From Paralichthys olivaceus (Eukaryota; Chordata; Actinopteri; Pleuronectiformes; Paralichthyidae): a stretch of 64,000 nucleotides of DNA. The notes under the pieces were generated by a model. The model had not been told where the DNA came from, ran no database searches, and was given only the letters and a program-made list of their open reading frames with translations. Made by a program: the position numbers and the translations under genes. The stretch lies in contig NC_091095.1 of assembly GCF_024713975.1 (NCBI RefSeq), positions 12,501 to 76,500 on the forward strand, written 5' to 3'. Below are positions 10,362-21,900 of the stretch, piece after piece (position 1 is the first letter of the stretch; the number at the start of each line of letters is the position of its first letter).

Positions 10362-13300
10362 GTCGGGGGTCAGGCAGTGTCCTGTCATCCAGGTGAGGTT
10401 GGCCTCTCATTCAGGACACCAGAGTGACTTGTCCAGCAGCAAATCAACTGTGGGGTCGACGAGGCAACATCCAGTGGCGTCTCCGACTCGTCGTCTGAGA
10501 TTCGAAGATGAGACGGAGACAGAGGCAGAGTCTCGTTACCAAGAGAGACAGCAGCAGAGGAGATGGGCGGGGCAGCAGAGGACAGGTGTCTTGGTCTCCA
10601 GACTGAACCTGTACGTCAGTGGCCGGGCGGGGCCACCTGTACCTGATGACAGGGGGCGGAGCCTGTGTCCGCCCCATGTGAACCTGAGGACTGAGCCAAT
10701 CAGAGAGACCTACATTGGCTCTGTCACACCTCAGAGCAAATCCCCCTGGGGAGGGGGCGGGGCTGAGCATGTCTGTAATGTGCAGATGAGGAGTAGAACC
10801 AGTCAGGGCACACCCACCACAGACCTACCAGTCAACCCTTATGCTCCTGACCAACTGAGCACACCTGCCTTCATATGTCCCTCCCCCGCCTCTCCTCCTC
10901 TTGTGAGTGTCAGGCTCAACTGTTCAGAGGAAGAACAGGATCTGATGCACGACCAGGATACGCGGGGGAGACCTGAGGGAGTCGAGCTCCACAAACAGGT
11001 CCGATCTGGGGTAGAGCTGAGAGACCGGAGTCCCTGTGTGGATGTGGAGGAGGGAGGAGGGATTCAAAGGATGAAGAACTCTTCCTCTTCCTCTTCTACT
11101 TCTTCTTTTGAGACAAGCTCAGATGCAACAGGTCAGAATATTTATATCTAAATCATAATACAGTATATATACTCAACTTATATAAAACTGGTCTGATAAA
11201 ATCAGCTTACATGTAATCCTTTTATATATAATAAATGTTTACATATTATCCATTCATAAATAATATATATTCATCATTCATTAAATATGTGTACATATAA
11301 TCAGTTTATATAAAAAATCTGTTGACATTTAGTTAGTTTACATATAATCAGTTTGAAAATAATTAGTTTATGTGAAATACATTTTCATATAATCAGTTTA
11401 CAGAAAAAAAGTTCATTTAAGTTTATGTATATATATTCAGATTATATATAATCTTTATATATAATTAAACTCTTGCTTGTCACATACACATCCCAAGATA
11501 ATCAAACCTAATCATATATCAGAGTTCATAGCCCTGTATTATCCCAACAGATCAATAATCTATATATTATATATCTATCATTTAATCATTTTACTATTGT
11601 CGAGATAAACACACAGTAACATCTAATCTTCTGATTGGATCACAGCTGAGAGCCCAGCTCCACCCATCCCAGAGAGCAGCAGTGATGGACAGGTCAACCA
11701 CCCAATAAGAACAAAGCTCTACACTTCACGTCCTGAACAGTGAGTCTGTACGACGCCCCTAAAACCTCACATATCAACCTGTCACTGTGGAAACCACAGT
11801 GTAGCATCACTGAGGTCACGTTCAAAGCTGAGACCTCATCAAGAATCACGAACCAGTAAGACTGATGTCAGCCCAGTCCTCCAGATGACGTCAGGGAGCT
11901 GAGTACGCAGTAAATGGTCAGGGAACAGGAAGTAGGAAGGATCAAATCCCATCACAACCCTGTAGTATTCAACGTTTATTCAGGAGTTGTTCACATCTAC
12001 AACTACAACAAGGCTCTTTACATAGAAGGTCAGGACCTTAAAATCTTATTAATATAGAGAAACCAAGAGTTCAACAATGAGCAGCACTTTGGGACTGTGG
12101 ACTGTCTCCATTGTTAACAGTGAGAAACCTCTAGAACCAGACTCAGTGTGGAGACATCTGCCTCCACCAGTGGGTGAGCAGAGAAACATGGGGAGGAAGA
12201 GAGGGGGGGGAAAAGAGGTGAGAGAAGAGAGCGAGAGAGATAGTGGGGAGGGGGAGGAGGGAGAGAAAGAGAGGCAAGAGAGACTGGGAACACTAGAGTC
12301 CATAGACATGAAATTCTGCTCTATCATGTCCTTATGATGCCTCCTGGCATCACTCAGCAGCTTGTTGAGTTCCTTTTGAACTACTTTCACCCCTGCTCAT
12401 TATATTTAAAATGTATCTTTTTCCTTTTGATGCAGTTCTTAACTCTCTTAGTCATATAAGGCTTATTGTTGAGGTACACTATAATGTCTTTTTTGGTAAC
12501 CAGTGGCCACATCAATGTCCAGGTTAACAAATGTGTCCCAGTCTGTGCAGACAAATGATCCTTTGAGCGTTTCTATACTATCTCTATCCCATGCAGTCAC
12601 TGTCTTGGTTTGTGGCTCATTCCCTTGAAGAACAGTATTATGGTCAGAATGGGATAGAGGGGGCTTTGGTTTTGCACTGTATGCATTTTTGATGTTTCCA
12701 TAGATTTATCTAGAACATTGTTGTCCTGTGTACCGCATGTTACATATTGTTCAAATTCAGGTAGGGATAGTTCCAATTTGCAATTGTTAAAATCACCTAA
12801 AAATAAAATAGGTAAACATTGGAATTGCTGGTGAACATATTCTCTTCCTGATTGGTTCTGACAGTTCCACCACGTCGTCGCTCAGAGATAAGAAATCCCT
12901 TCTCTGACTTTTCACCATCACTGTTCCTCCGTCAGAGGAGTTTCTGTTACTAAGCAACCAACTACAGAGGAGACAATCTACTTCCTGGAGTTGAACGATC
13001 ATGCGACATGTGTGTTTAGGTGTGTTAGTGTGGATGGAGACATAGTTATTCATATCTGTGTCTTTCAGATTCAGCAGCAGAGATGAACGCTCTCGACTCT
13101 CTCTGCGTCATCTTCTTTCCAGCGTCAGACTCAACAGGACTCGAACTGGCAGCCTGGATCGACACAGCATCAGGCCCCGTCCCTCAGCATTAGACCCCGC
13201 CCCCTCCAGTTTGCTGAGGAAATGTCCATCATCTCAGTCACAGAGTGAGGTGAGAAAATCATCAGTTATCAGGGATCCTTGTTCTTCTTCTTGTTCTTTG

Positions 13301-13436
13301 AACTTCATGTTTTATGTCTGTCCAGCAGGGGTCGCCCTTCTTCCAGTTAAGGAAGGTGTTGTCATTTCAGAATGTTGTCTCTGAGCAGAAGAAGAGAGAT
13401 CGTTCTACTGACTATAGACCAGCTGCCGACACGTAA
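10362..13436 (+). CDS. KIAA1614-like protein, C-terminal exons (partial)
   Basis: Four exons fit together in phase: 10362-11131, 11646-11739, 13069-13249 and 13329-13436 (TAA). Acceptors are CGCAG, CACAG, TTTCAG and CAGCAG; donors are ACAG|GTCAG, AACA|GTGAGT and GAG|GTGAGA. Exon one carries RRLRFEDETETEAESRYQER and a Pro/Ser-rich tail ending in a run of serines; later exons give SSRDERSRLSLRHLLSS and GSPFFQLRKVLSFQN. No globular domain is visible. The charged RFEDETETEAESRY block, the downstream PDZ remnant and the neighbouring syntaxin gene recall vertebrate KIAA1614, whose function is unknown. The 5' exons were not found. A donor at ACAC|GTAACT overlaps the stop, so this exon may once have continued. 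That a gene exists is likelier than its exact name. Confidence 0.55.
11960..12835 (-). mobile_element. LINE fragment with 3' tail
   Basis: On the minus strand 12830-12300 reads, with breaks, GDFNNCKLELSLPEFEQYV, NNKPYMTKRVKNCIKRKK and KELNKLLSDARRHHKDMIEQ. These are the endonuclease-RT linker of a fish L2-type LINE. From 12200 down to 11960 there is the matching 3' tail, with CTTCTATGTAAAGAGCCTTG. The RT is deleted. It sits in an intron of the KIAA1614-like gene, antisense to it. Confidence 0.7.
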
Positions 13437-13728
13437 CTCTCCTGTTTTACGATTCATTCTTCAGAGGCCATAACCACGAAGCCAGAAAAGTTGGTATCAC
13501 TTTGGTAATTACAGAAGACCATCATGTCAACCAATTCAGCAAGTTTACTTCAACAGTTCAACTACTGACCAATCAGATGTAGATGAGTAAAAACTGAATT
13601 TACGCGCACATCACATGATGAGCAGGGGACACAGTTGAAGTAACTTCCTGGTCCAGGCCCCACAGAGACAACCAAACACGTTGGAGTAAGCCTGTAACAG
13701 CCAATCATAACTTCAGTTTCTTTCTCAG

Positions 13729-14479
13729 GTCAGCATCGTTTGAGCATCAAGGACGCCGGTCGTCCATGTTCATTACGCTCTGTCGGTCAAGTTCTTGATG
13801 TCGATTCTGATGGAATGTTTCTGTTTGAACTGAATCGACCAGAGACCCGACGTACGGATTCATCATCAGCAAAGGATAAGGATGCAGTAACTCGGGTACT
13901 TAAAATACTACAAACAATGTAGCAACAGCATAATAAGAATGAAAGTATAATAACGCTGTATTCATTCATGTATTTATTTTGTATTTTTAGGGACAGTGTA
14001 CATTAATTAATATGAGCACAATGGTTCTTAATGTACAAGAGCTAGTCTCTTAGTCTCCAGAGTTAGTCCTTGGCAGATTGATGTTAAAAAGAAAATAAAC
14101 AGAAAACATTATTACCTGTGTACTAACGTGTTCTGCAGGTGTTTACATGGATGACATGGTGGACACTGACTAATTGTAAGCCGGTCTCCTTTCGGTCAAA
14201 GACGAGACCTTGGAGGTGAACGCGGAGAAGGTTGCGTGTCTCAGTCTGGATCAGGTGACCCACCTGACCCGCACCATGAACCTATCTGCAACTGTTCGGG
14301 TCCTCCAACATATGAGGACAATTTTGAGGCAACAGCAGCGCCACCTACATTACTACAACTCAACTACAGCACCTAAACTAAGCTTCTTTACCAAAGCACA
14401 ACTGTGGCAACGGGTCCAATCAGAACACACAGAGAAAAAACTGCACCCGATGATGTCATTCACAGTTTGTATTGATTAA
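13729..14479 (+). pseudogene. Decayed PDZ-coding exons of the KIAA1614-like gene
   Basis: Two exon-like pieces follow the TAA at 13436. The first, 13729-13895 (acceptor TTTCTCAG), reads SVGQVLDVDSDGMFLFELNR, like the first strands of a PDZ domain. The second starts at 14139 (acceptor TTCTGCAG) and reads VYMDDMVDTD, then TAA (14171-14173), Leu, TAA (14177-14179), then AGLLSVKDETLEVNAEKVAC and SLDQVTHLTRT to a TAA at 14477-14479. The AGLLxVxDExLEVN block is the classic second half of a PDZ domain. The carboxylate-binding GFGF-like segment that should lie between the pieces is absent. The stops replace what look like Lys and Tyr codons. Confidence 0.55.
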
Positions 14480-15440
14480 GAATCTCTGAACAAAAAATCT
14501 AAACAAAACATTCTACTAACTTCAAAGAGCAAAAGAAGAAAGTTCAGCTTTAGTTTGTTATGTTTTAAAACGTATCAGGGTTTTTTTATTCATTGTTGTT
14601 TATATTATGTGTTATATTACATTATTTGATGTTATAACATGTTAATTAACAATATTTGATGCTAATTAATGTTAGAGTTGATTAAATAAATCAATTGTGC
14701 TTCCTTTTGTTTAATACCAGGTTATTAGAACTTTAGTTTTTAAACTGTGATTCTAATAATAAATAACAGACTGATCAGTGATCAATCACAGTTTAACTTC
14801 TACTACAATAAAATCTTCTGATGTTCAGACATCTTAATCATCACCATCATTTCAGATGAACCTGAAAGAAAATGAGACAGAAACTGCTGATTATTGAAGA
14901 AGTTTGTTTTATTTATGATGAATCAGCAACTTTAACTTTAAACAGCCATTGTTTGATGACTTTCATTCACACAGGAAATAGGAAGCTGACTTTCCTGCCA
15001 CTTATACCATAAACATGATGATGTGGAACCAGTTAGAATATCACAAGCTCCATCTGAAAACCTCCTTAGACATTTAAAAGCTCTAAAAAAGTGTCACTGT
15101 TGCGCCACAGATCCTATTTAATGTTGTGTCATTGTTATGTGTTCACTCATTAGATTCCACAAGTGGCACCATTGCACTCAAATCACTAGTTTAATCAGCT
15201 GAACTTCTCATCACTGAGTTGATGGGTAATATTTGAATGAACTTTAAAACAAGGAGTGTTTTATTCAGTATGTAGGGTTTATGGACGAGTCAAAATGGAA
15301 ACAACAAAGTGTCGGATAATTTGGATTCACCAACTACCAGGAAGTGATGACCACAGGGACTCCAGCTGCTCTGCTGACAGTCACAGCTCCACTGTGGAGG
15401 GAGAAGCTTCAGTGGAGTGAGACACCACCACCTCCACCTG
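14480..15440. other. Intergenic, no gene seen
   Basis: AT-rich sequence without a supported exon, RNA gene or recognisable element. It lies between the PDZ remnant and the large minisatellite. Confidence 0.6.
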
Positions 15441-17305
15441 CTGCAGTAAACCAGGGTCTGAACCTGCATCTGGACCAGGGTCTAAAACTGTGTCTGAACC
15501 TGCAGCGGCAAACCAGGGTCTGAACCTGCGTCTGAACCAGGGTCTAAAACTGTGTCTGAACCTGCAGCGGCAAACCAGGGTCTGAAACTGTGTCTGAACC
15601 AGGGTCTGAACCTGCAGTGGTGAACCAGGGTCTGAACCTACAGCGGTGAACCAGGGTATGAACCAGGGTCTGAACCTGCAGCGGCAAACCAGGGTCTGAA
15701 ACTGTGTCTGAACCTGCAGCAGTGAACCAGGGTATGAACCAGGGTCTGAACCAGGGTCTGAACCAGGGTCTGAACCAGGGTCTGAACCTGCAGCGGTGAA
15801 CCAGGGTCTGAACCTGCAGCAGTGAACCAGGGTATGAACCAGGGTCTGAACCTGCAGCGGTGAACCAGGGTCTGAACCTGCAGCGGTGAACCAGGGTATG
15901 AACCAGGGTCTGATCCTGCAGCGGTAAACCAGGGTATGAACCAGGGTCTGAACCTGCAGCGGTGAACCAGGGTCTGAACCAGGGTCTGAACCTGCAGCGG
16001 TGAACCAGGGTATGAACCAGGGTCTGAACCAGGGTCTGAACCTGCAGCGGTGAACCAGGGTCTGAACCAGGGTCTGAACCTGCAGCGGTGAACCAGGGTA
16101 TGAACCAGGGTCTGAACCAGGGTCTGAACCTGCAGCGGTGAACCAGGGTCTGAACCTACAGCGGCAAACCAGGGTCTGAAACTGTGTCTGAACCTGCAGC
16201 AGTGAACCAGGGTATGAACCAGGGTCTGAACCTGCAGCGGTGAACCAGGGTCTGAAACTGTGTCTGAACCTGCAGCAGTGAACCAGGATATGAACCAGGG
16301 TCTGAACCTGCAGCAGTAAACCAGGGTCTGAACCTGCAGCAGTGAACCAGGGTATGAACCTACAGCGGTGAACCAGGGTATGAACCAGGGTATGAACCAG
16401 GGTCTGATCCTGCAGCGGTAAACCAGGGTATGAACCAGGGTCTGAACCTGCAGCGGTGAACCAGGGTCTGAACCTACAGCGGTGAACCAGGGTATGAACC
16501 AGGGTCTGAACCTGCAGCGGTGAACCAGGGTATGAACCAGGGTCTGATCCTGCAGCGGTAAACCAGGGTATGAACCAGGGTCTGAACCTGCAGCGGTGAA
16601 CCAGGGTCTGAACCAGGGTCTGAACCTGCAGCGGTGAACCAGGGTATGAACCAGGGTCTGAACCAGGGTCTGAACCTGCAGCGGTGAACCAGGGTCTGAA
16701 CCTGCAGCGGTGAACCAGGGTATGAACCAGGGTCTGAACCAGGGTCTGAACCTGCAGCGGTGAACCAGGGTCTGAACCTACAGCGGCAAACCAGGGTCTG
16801 AAACTGTGTCTGAACCAGGGTCTGAACCTGCAGCGGCAAACCAGGGTCTGAAACTGTGTCTGAACCTGCAGCAGTGAACCAGGGTATGAACCAGGGTCTG
16901 AACCTGCAGCGGTGAACCAGGGTCTGAACCTGTGTCTGAACCTGCAGCAGTGAACCAGGATATGAACCAGGGTCTGAACCTGCAGCAGTAAACCAGGGTC
17001 TGAACCTGCAGCAGTGAACCAGGGTATGAACCAGGGTCTGAACCAGGGTCTGAACCTGCAGCAGTGAACCAGGGTCTGAACCTGCAGCGGTGAACCAGGG
17101 TCTGAACCTGCAGCAGTAAACCAGGGTCTGAACCTGCAGCAGTGAACCAGGGTATGAACCAGGGTATGAACCTAGGTCTGAACCTGGGTCTGAAACTGTG
17201 GCGGTGAACCAGGGTATGAACCAGGGTATGAACCAGGGTCTGAACCTAGGTCTGAACCTGGGTCTGAAACTGTGGCGGTGAACCAGGGTATGAACCTGGG
17301 TCTGA
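15441..17305. repeat. Minisatellite of 12- and 14-bp modules
   Basis: The array is built of CAGGGTCTGAAC, CAGGGTATGAAC and CTGCAGCGGTGAAC modules in varying order, giving 26- and 38-bp compound units over about 1.86 kb. PstI-like CTGCAG recurs throughout. A long minus-strand open frame exists only because of the repeat. No exon flanks it. Confidence 0.95.
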
Positions 17306-18271
17306 TTATGGTGATGCATCATTAACCTTCAATTGGACAAGGAAGCAATGTGCAGAAAGCAAAGTGAGTGGAAAACAAGGCTCTTAACTCTTCTTTTGGA
17401 ACTTTTTTGGTTTTTGTTGGAATACACAGACCAAAGTGAAATGTCAGGAGAATTAAGGGACAGTCAACAACACAGAGGGACAGAGGGAGATTTTATTTTG
17501 TTGTAGTTAAAAACAGGTTTTCTAAATAATGCTCAGCAATGTTGTTCAGGTATTGTTCCTGAAGTAGTTTGTATGAGAAGCAGAAAGCTGTTTCCTGTGT
17601 CCTCCTGCTTTTGTGATTGTTTTTTTTGTTTGCTCTGATTAGGCAATTAAATGAATTGCTTTTATGTTATGTTGTTGTTATTGAGCCTGTTTGAAATGTT
17701 ATTGACGGTATTAACTCCCTGTAGGAATAACAGTAGGATTATTTTCAGAGTTACCATGACATGTCAAGTACTCTAACCCTGCACTGGAAAATACGGCTCG
17801 CCATAAGCCACCATGTAATTGAAACCCTGTGTCGAACAATGTGATCTGTAGCACCTGTTCACCTCATGTCAGCCATTTTATTCAAACCCTGAAGACTCAT
17901 TCACAATAAAAGCCTTCCAATGATTCCCTGAGGGCTTTTATTGTGAAGGAGCTGCAGGAAGTGCATGGTTTCATTTACGAGTAGTTTAACACTAGAAAGT
18001 CAATAAACTGTGTGTGTTGATCAATACATAACAGGAACATAAAATAAAACAACTTAAATAAAGTAAAATCAAAATAAAGTGTTGAGATAAAAATAAAATG
18101 TTTCAGTCACTTAAAATCCACAAAATCAAACTGTAAACAACAATAACACAAACAGTTTTAGTGTTAACACATTATTTTCAGACTAACAATTTCACACTCA
18201 ACAAACTGGCATTAAAGAGTTCAGAAGAGTCAAGTAGAGTCCAGTTCAAACTAGTGGAGACCAGTATAGAG
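17306..18271. other. Intergenic, no gene seen
   Basis: Non-repetitive AT-rich DNA between the minisatellite and a foldback element. It probably includes the far 3' UTR or flank of the minus-strand stx10, but no clear polyadenylation signal could be assigned. Confidence 0.5.
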
Positions 18272-18481
18272 TAGGGTTGGGTACGGAAATCTGTACTTTA
18301 ATGGGAACTGACCAAATTACATCAGTACTACCCGGTACCAATTAAGTTGTCTGATGACACTGTGTGTGTCAGTGTGAGAGATGAAGAATGATTTAACTCA
18401 AAAGTATTGATCAGTGTTGATATTGTGGCGACATTTCAAACAAATCAACGTTGAAACTGTCGCAGGTCAGAGACGTCAGGT

Positions 18482-18517
<36 letters not shown>

Positions 18518-18860
18518 ATGGAAAGAAAGTGAAAGGTGGGCAGCGGAGTCAGTCAGTCAGTCAGTCAGTGTGTGTGTGTCCCGTGACCTCCCTCAGGTTC
18601 TGGGTCCATCATACAGAAGCTACACAACTTTTATAGTAATCAATCGTTTGTAGTGATGAATTTGAACCCAGGACAAACATTATCTCTATAAGCATTTATA
18701 CTGAAATTTTGTCGCGTAGCGTATGCAGCACGAACTTCTCTGTGCAGGACAAGTTATACAGTGAGAGTAAAGTACCGAAAAAAAGTACCAACGGGTACCA
18801 GTACAGACTTCCAGGTACAGGGACCAGTACCGATTTGAATGTGAACGGTATCCAACCCTA
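18272..18860. mobile_element. Foldback DNA element (MITE-like)
   Basis: The left end TAGGGTTGGGTACGG and the right end CGGTATCCAACCCTA are inverted copies. Inside are further mirrored blocks (CCGGTACC, GGGTACCAGTACAG) and a (GA)n run at 18482-18512. No transposase frame is present, so the element is non-autonomous. It lies just 3' of stx10. Confidence 0.7.
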
Positions 18861-18952
18861 GTCCAGTAGAGACCAGTTAAGTCCAGTTCAAAACAGTAAG
18901 GGCCAGTGTAGTGTCCAGTAGAAACAGGACTTAGTTGAATTTGGAGCTGAAA

Positions 18953-21900
18953 TCAGAGGATGAAGAAGAGGAGGAGGACGACAAAGAGGATGGCGAGCAA
19001 CACTCCGATAGCACACCACTGACGACGATCTGTAAAGACACCAGACTTAATTACTATCTTATTACAACAATATAGAACTCAATATAACTAACTATAATGT
19101 ATTACAACTAAAATTAAACACAACCAGCTATAACGTATTACAACTACAACTAGTCATTAGCTGGTTTCAGACATGTCTTTCTCCAGAGTTTGTGTTTCAC
19201 AGCAGCAGGTTTTCTGCACAGACTCATTCACAACAGCATCAAATCCTCCTCATTCTTCAGGTGAGAGGTGGAGCAGCCGGGTGCAGCAGACAGAGACAGG
19301 AAGTGATCAGAAAGTCTGCAGATAATCCGAAGGCTGTCACTCGCACATTTATGTTCATGCAAGAGAAAAAGAAAGTGCAGAGATTCTCTGGTGGAGGTGC
19401 ATGTCTGAAAGCAGCTATATTTATATCTTATTTCTCTAACTTCCTGTAGTCACATATAATTTACTACAACTATAACATATTACAAATATGACTAGTAATT
19501 TTTATATCTAACTATAACTTCCTACAATGACATAAAACTTGTAATTAAAACTAAGAATAACTAACCATACCTATCGTAGCTCATTATAACTACTTTAACT
19601 ACATTAACTATAAAACCGAGACACTAATTGAATCTAAACTAACTTTAGTGTATAATCATATACTAACCCTAACTTATAACTAACTAATTTATATAACTAA
19701 CAATTTCTATAATGACCTAGAACTGTAAATATGATTTCAACTATTACTTTAATATAACAACTATAATTGTAACAAATAAAATAATTAATTATAATAATCA
19801 CAACTATAACCAATCTTTACTATACCTAATCCTAACTACATACAACCACTGATATAGATCTGTAGAGATACAAAGCGTTTTTGGTCAACACCTCCAACTC
19901 TACATAACTCTAACCCTAACTACTAACAACCCATTTTAAAAAAACAACTAGTTATAGTTAACTAGACATTTGGTATATTGAAGCTATGTTATTGATTATA
20001 ACTCCAGTGTTTCTGATACCTGATCAATACTGATAAGATTTAAAACACAGAGAATTATTCAGATTTCTAATGGTTCTTATTTTTCTATTGTTGCAGCTCC
20101 AATAGAAACAGAGACGTGACATCACGTGTTGCTGGTCAGATTACCACTGGTCATGTGAGACACTTTGGCCAGTTTCTTCATGACGTTGTCCAGTCTGGAC
20201 TGAGTGTTGTCCATTTCATGACCGAAGTCATCCAACATCCTGCAGGGACGAGAACGAAACACTTTTACACTTTCTACACTTCTACGTACTTTTACCCAGT
20301 TTACACTGGTTTCTTTTTCTTCCTTTTTTTTATTGTTGTTATCATTAGTGATGTTTGATTATAGGGTCTGTACTACGAAGCAGGATTTGTGATCGGGTAA
20401 CATCAGTCTTACGAAGCTTGTTCCCTTGTTACTGAGGTAAATCACCATGGTAACATGGTGATCAGCTGACCTGCTCCAGGTTAAGATAGAGATAAGAGAT
20501 CAAACAGTATAAAGCTCCGCCCACTGACCACTCCCCTCCTTTGAACCATGACATCATGTTCTTATCGTGGAGCTGCTGTGGATCGTTCCAGTCTCTGAGG
20601 AGGACCAGGGTCTTCAGAGACCCACAAGATCCTCTGAGGAGTTTCTGAAAGATCTAGATTCTCCTCAGAGGATGAACCTTTGTCAGCTGCTGGAGCCCAA
20701 CAGAACCAACCTGACCCGTAGGAGCAAAGTACTCTCAGTACCACAGACTGTCTGCATGTACTACACTTACTGATACTGATGTACTGGGAGTGTTAGCGGA
20801 GGAGAACCACACATACTTTAGTACTTTGATCCTTTAAGTAGCTTCATCCTGTGAAATAAATGTTTATTTGGGGAATAGATAGTTTACAGATTTACCTTGT
20901 GACCTTTTCGGTTAATTGCCCAGCCCGGCTTTGTATGTTTCATCACATATAAATAAAATTAGATTAAAAACAGGCCTGACAGTGGCAGTAGCACCACGGC
21001 CACCACTAAAAGGGGCTATGAGGTGCCTTGTAACTGTTGTCACTAAGTATTAGAACGTCCTCAAACTGGGTCAGAGGTCAGAACATGCAGGAGGAACACG
21101 AAATAACTTCAGTTAACAAGTCAGGGCACATGAACCTCTGACGTGAATCTGAACATGGTTCTTACACGGACTGCTCATCCAGCTCCATCCCGATCCGCTC
21201 TGACATGTTCTTCAAGACTCCGATCGTTCCTGACACGAGTTCCAACTGTTCATCCTGCTGCTCAGATATCAGCTGAAACACAAACACGTTAAATTAATCT
21301 AAGCAACACACACTGTCATGACATCATCACCCACAGCTCTGTAATTAGGTTAAGGTCATGTGAAACTGTACCTGCTGCTGCACCTGCTGCCCCTCAATAA
21401 ACTGAGCGTTCGCGTTCTGTAGTTGATGATCCAGTCGAATGTATTTATCAGGACCAGGCTGCCACATTGGACCTCGAGCACCACACTCAGCCAGAAGAGC
21501 CTAAATGTCACAGGACAGACAGTCAGATGCAACTAATGGTCCATACAGGAGAACCTTCCATACCCTCAGTCTGACCCTCAGGAACCTTTCACACCCGTCT
21601 GGCCTCCTGTGGTAAGGTGTGTTACCTGTAAGAATGTGAATTACCTGTGTTTTCGTTCTGTCCACAGATGCAGCAGCTGGACTCGACAGCTGTTCTTTCA
21701 TTTCCTTAAAGAAAAACAGTCAGACTCAGTAGCCCATCAGATCAGACCTGTTGGCAGCAGGCATGACCACAGAAATGTGAGTTTACCTTAACTGTGTGCC
21801 TAGTGCTGGTGATGAAAGCTTTTCTTTTCGACAGCTCGCCAGTGTCCAGGTTGAACTTTTTAGGATTTGACTCAACGATGCCTTCACTGACTGTTAAGAA

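Noticed and set aside
16474..17322. A 282-codon minus-strand frame rich in RFRPWF and QVQTLV repeats
   Set aside because: It is a translation of the minisatellite, without promoter, exon borders or non-repeat sequence.
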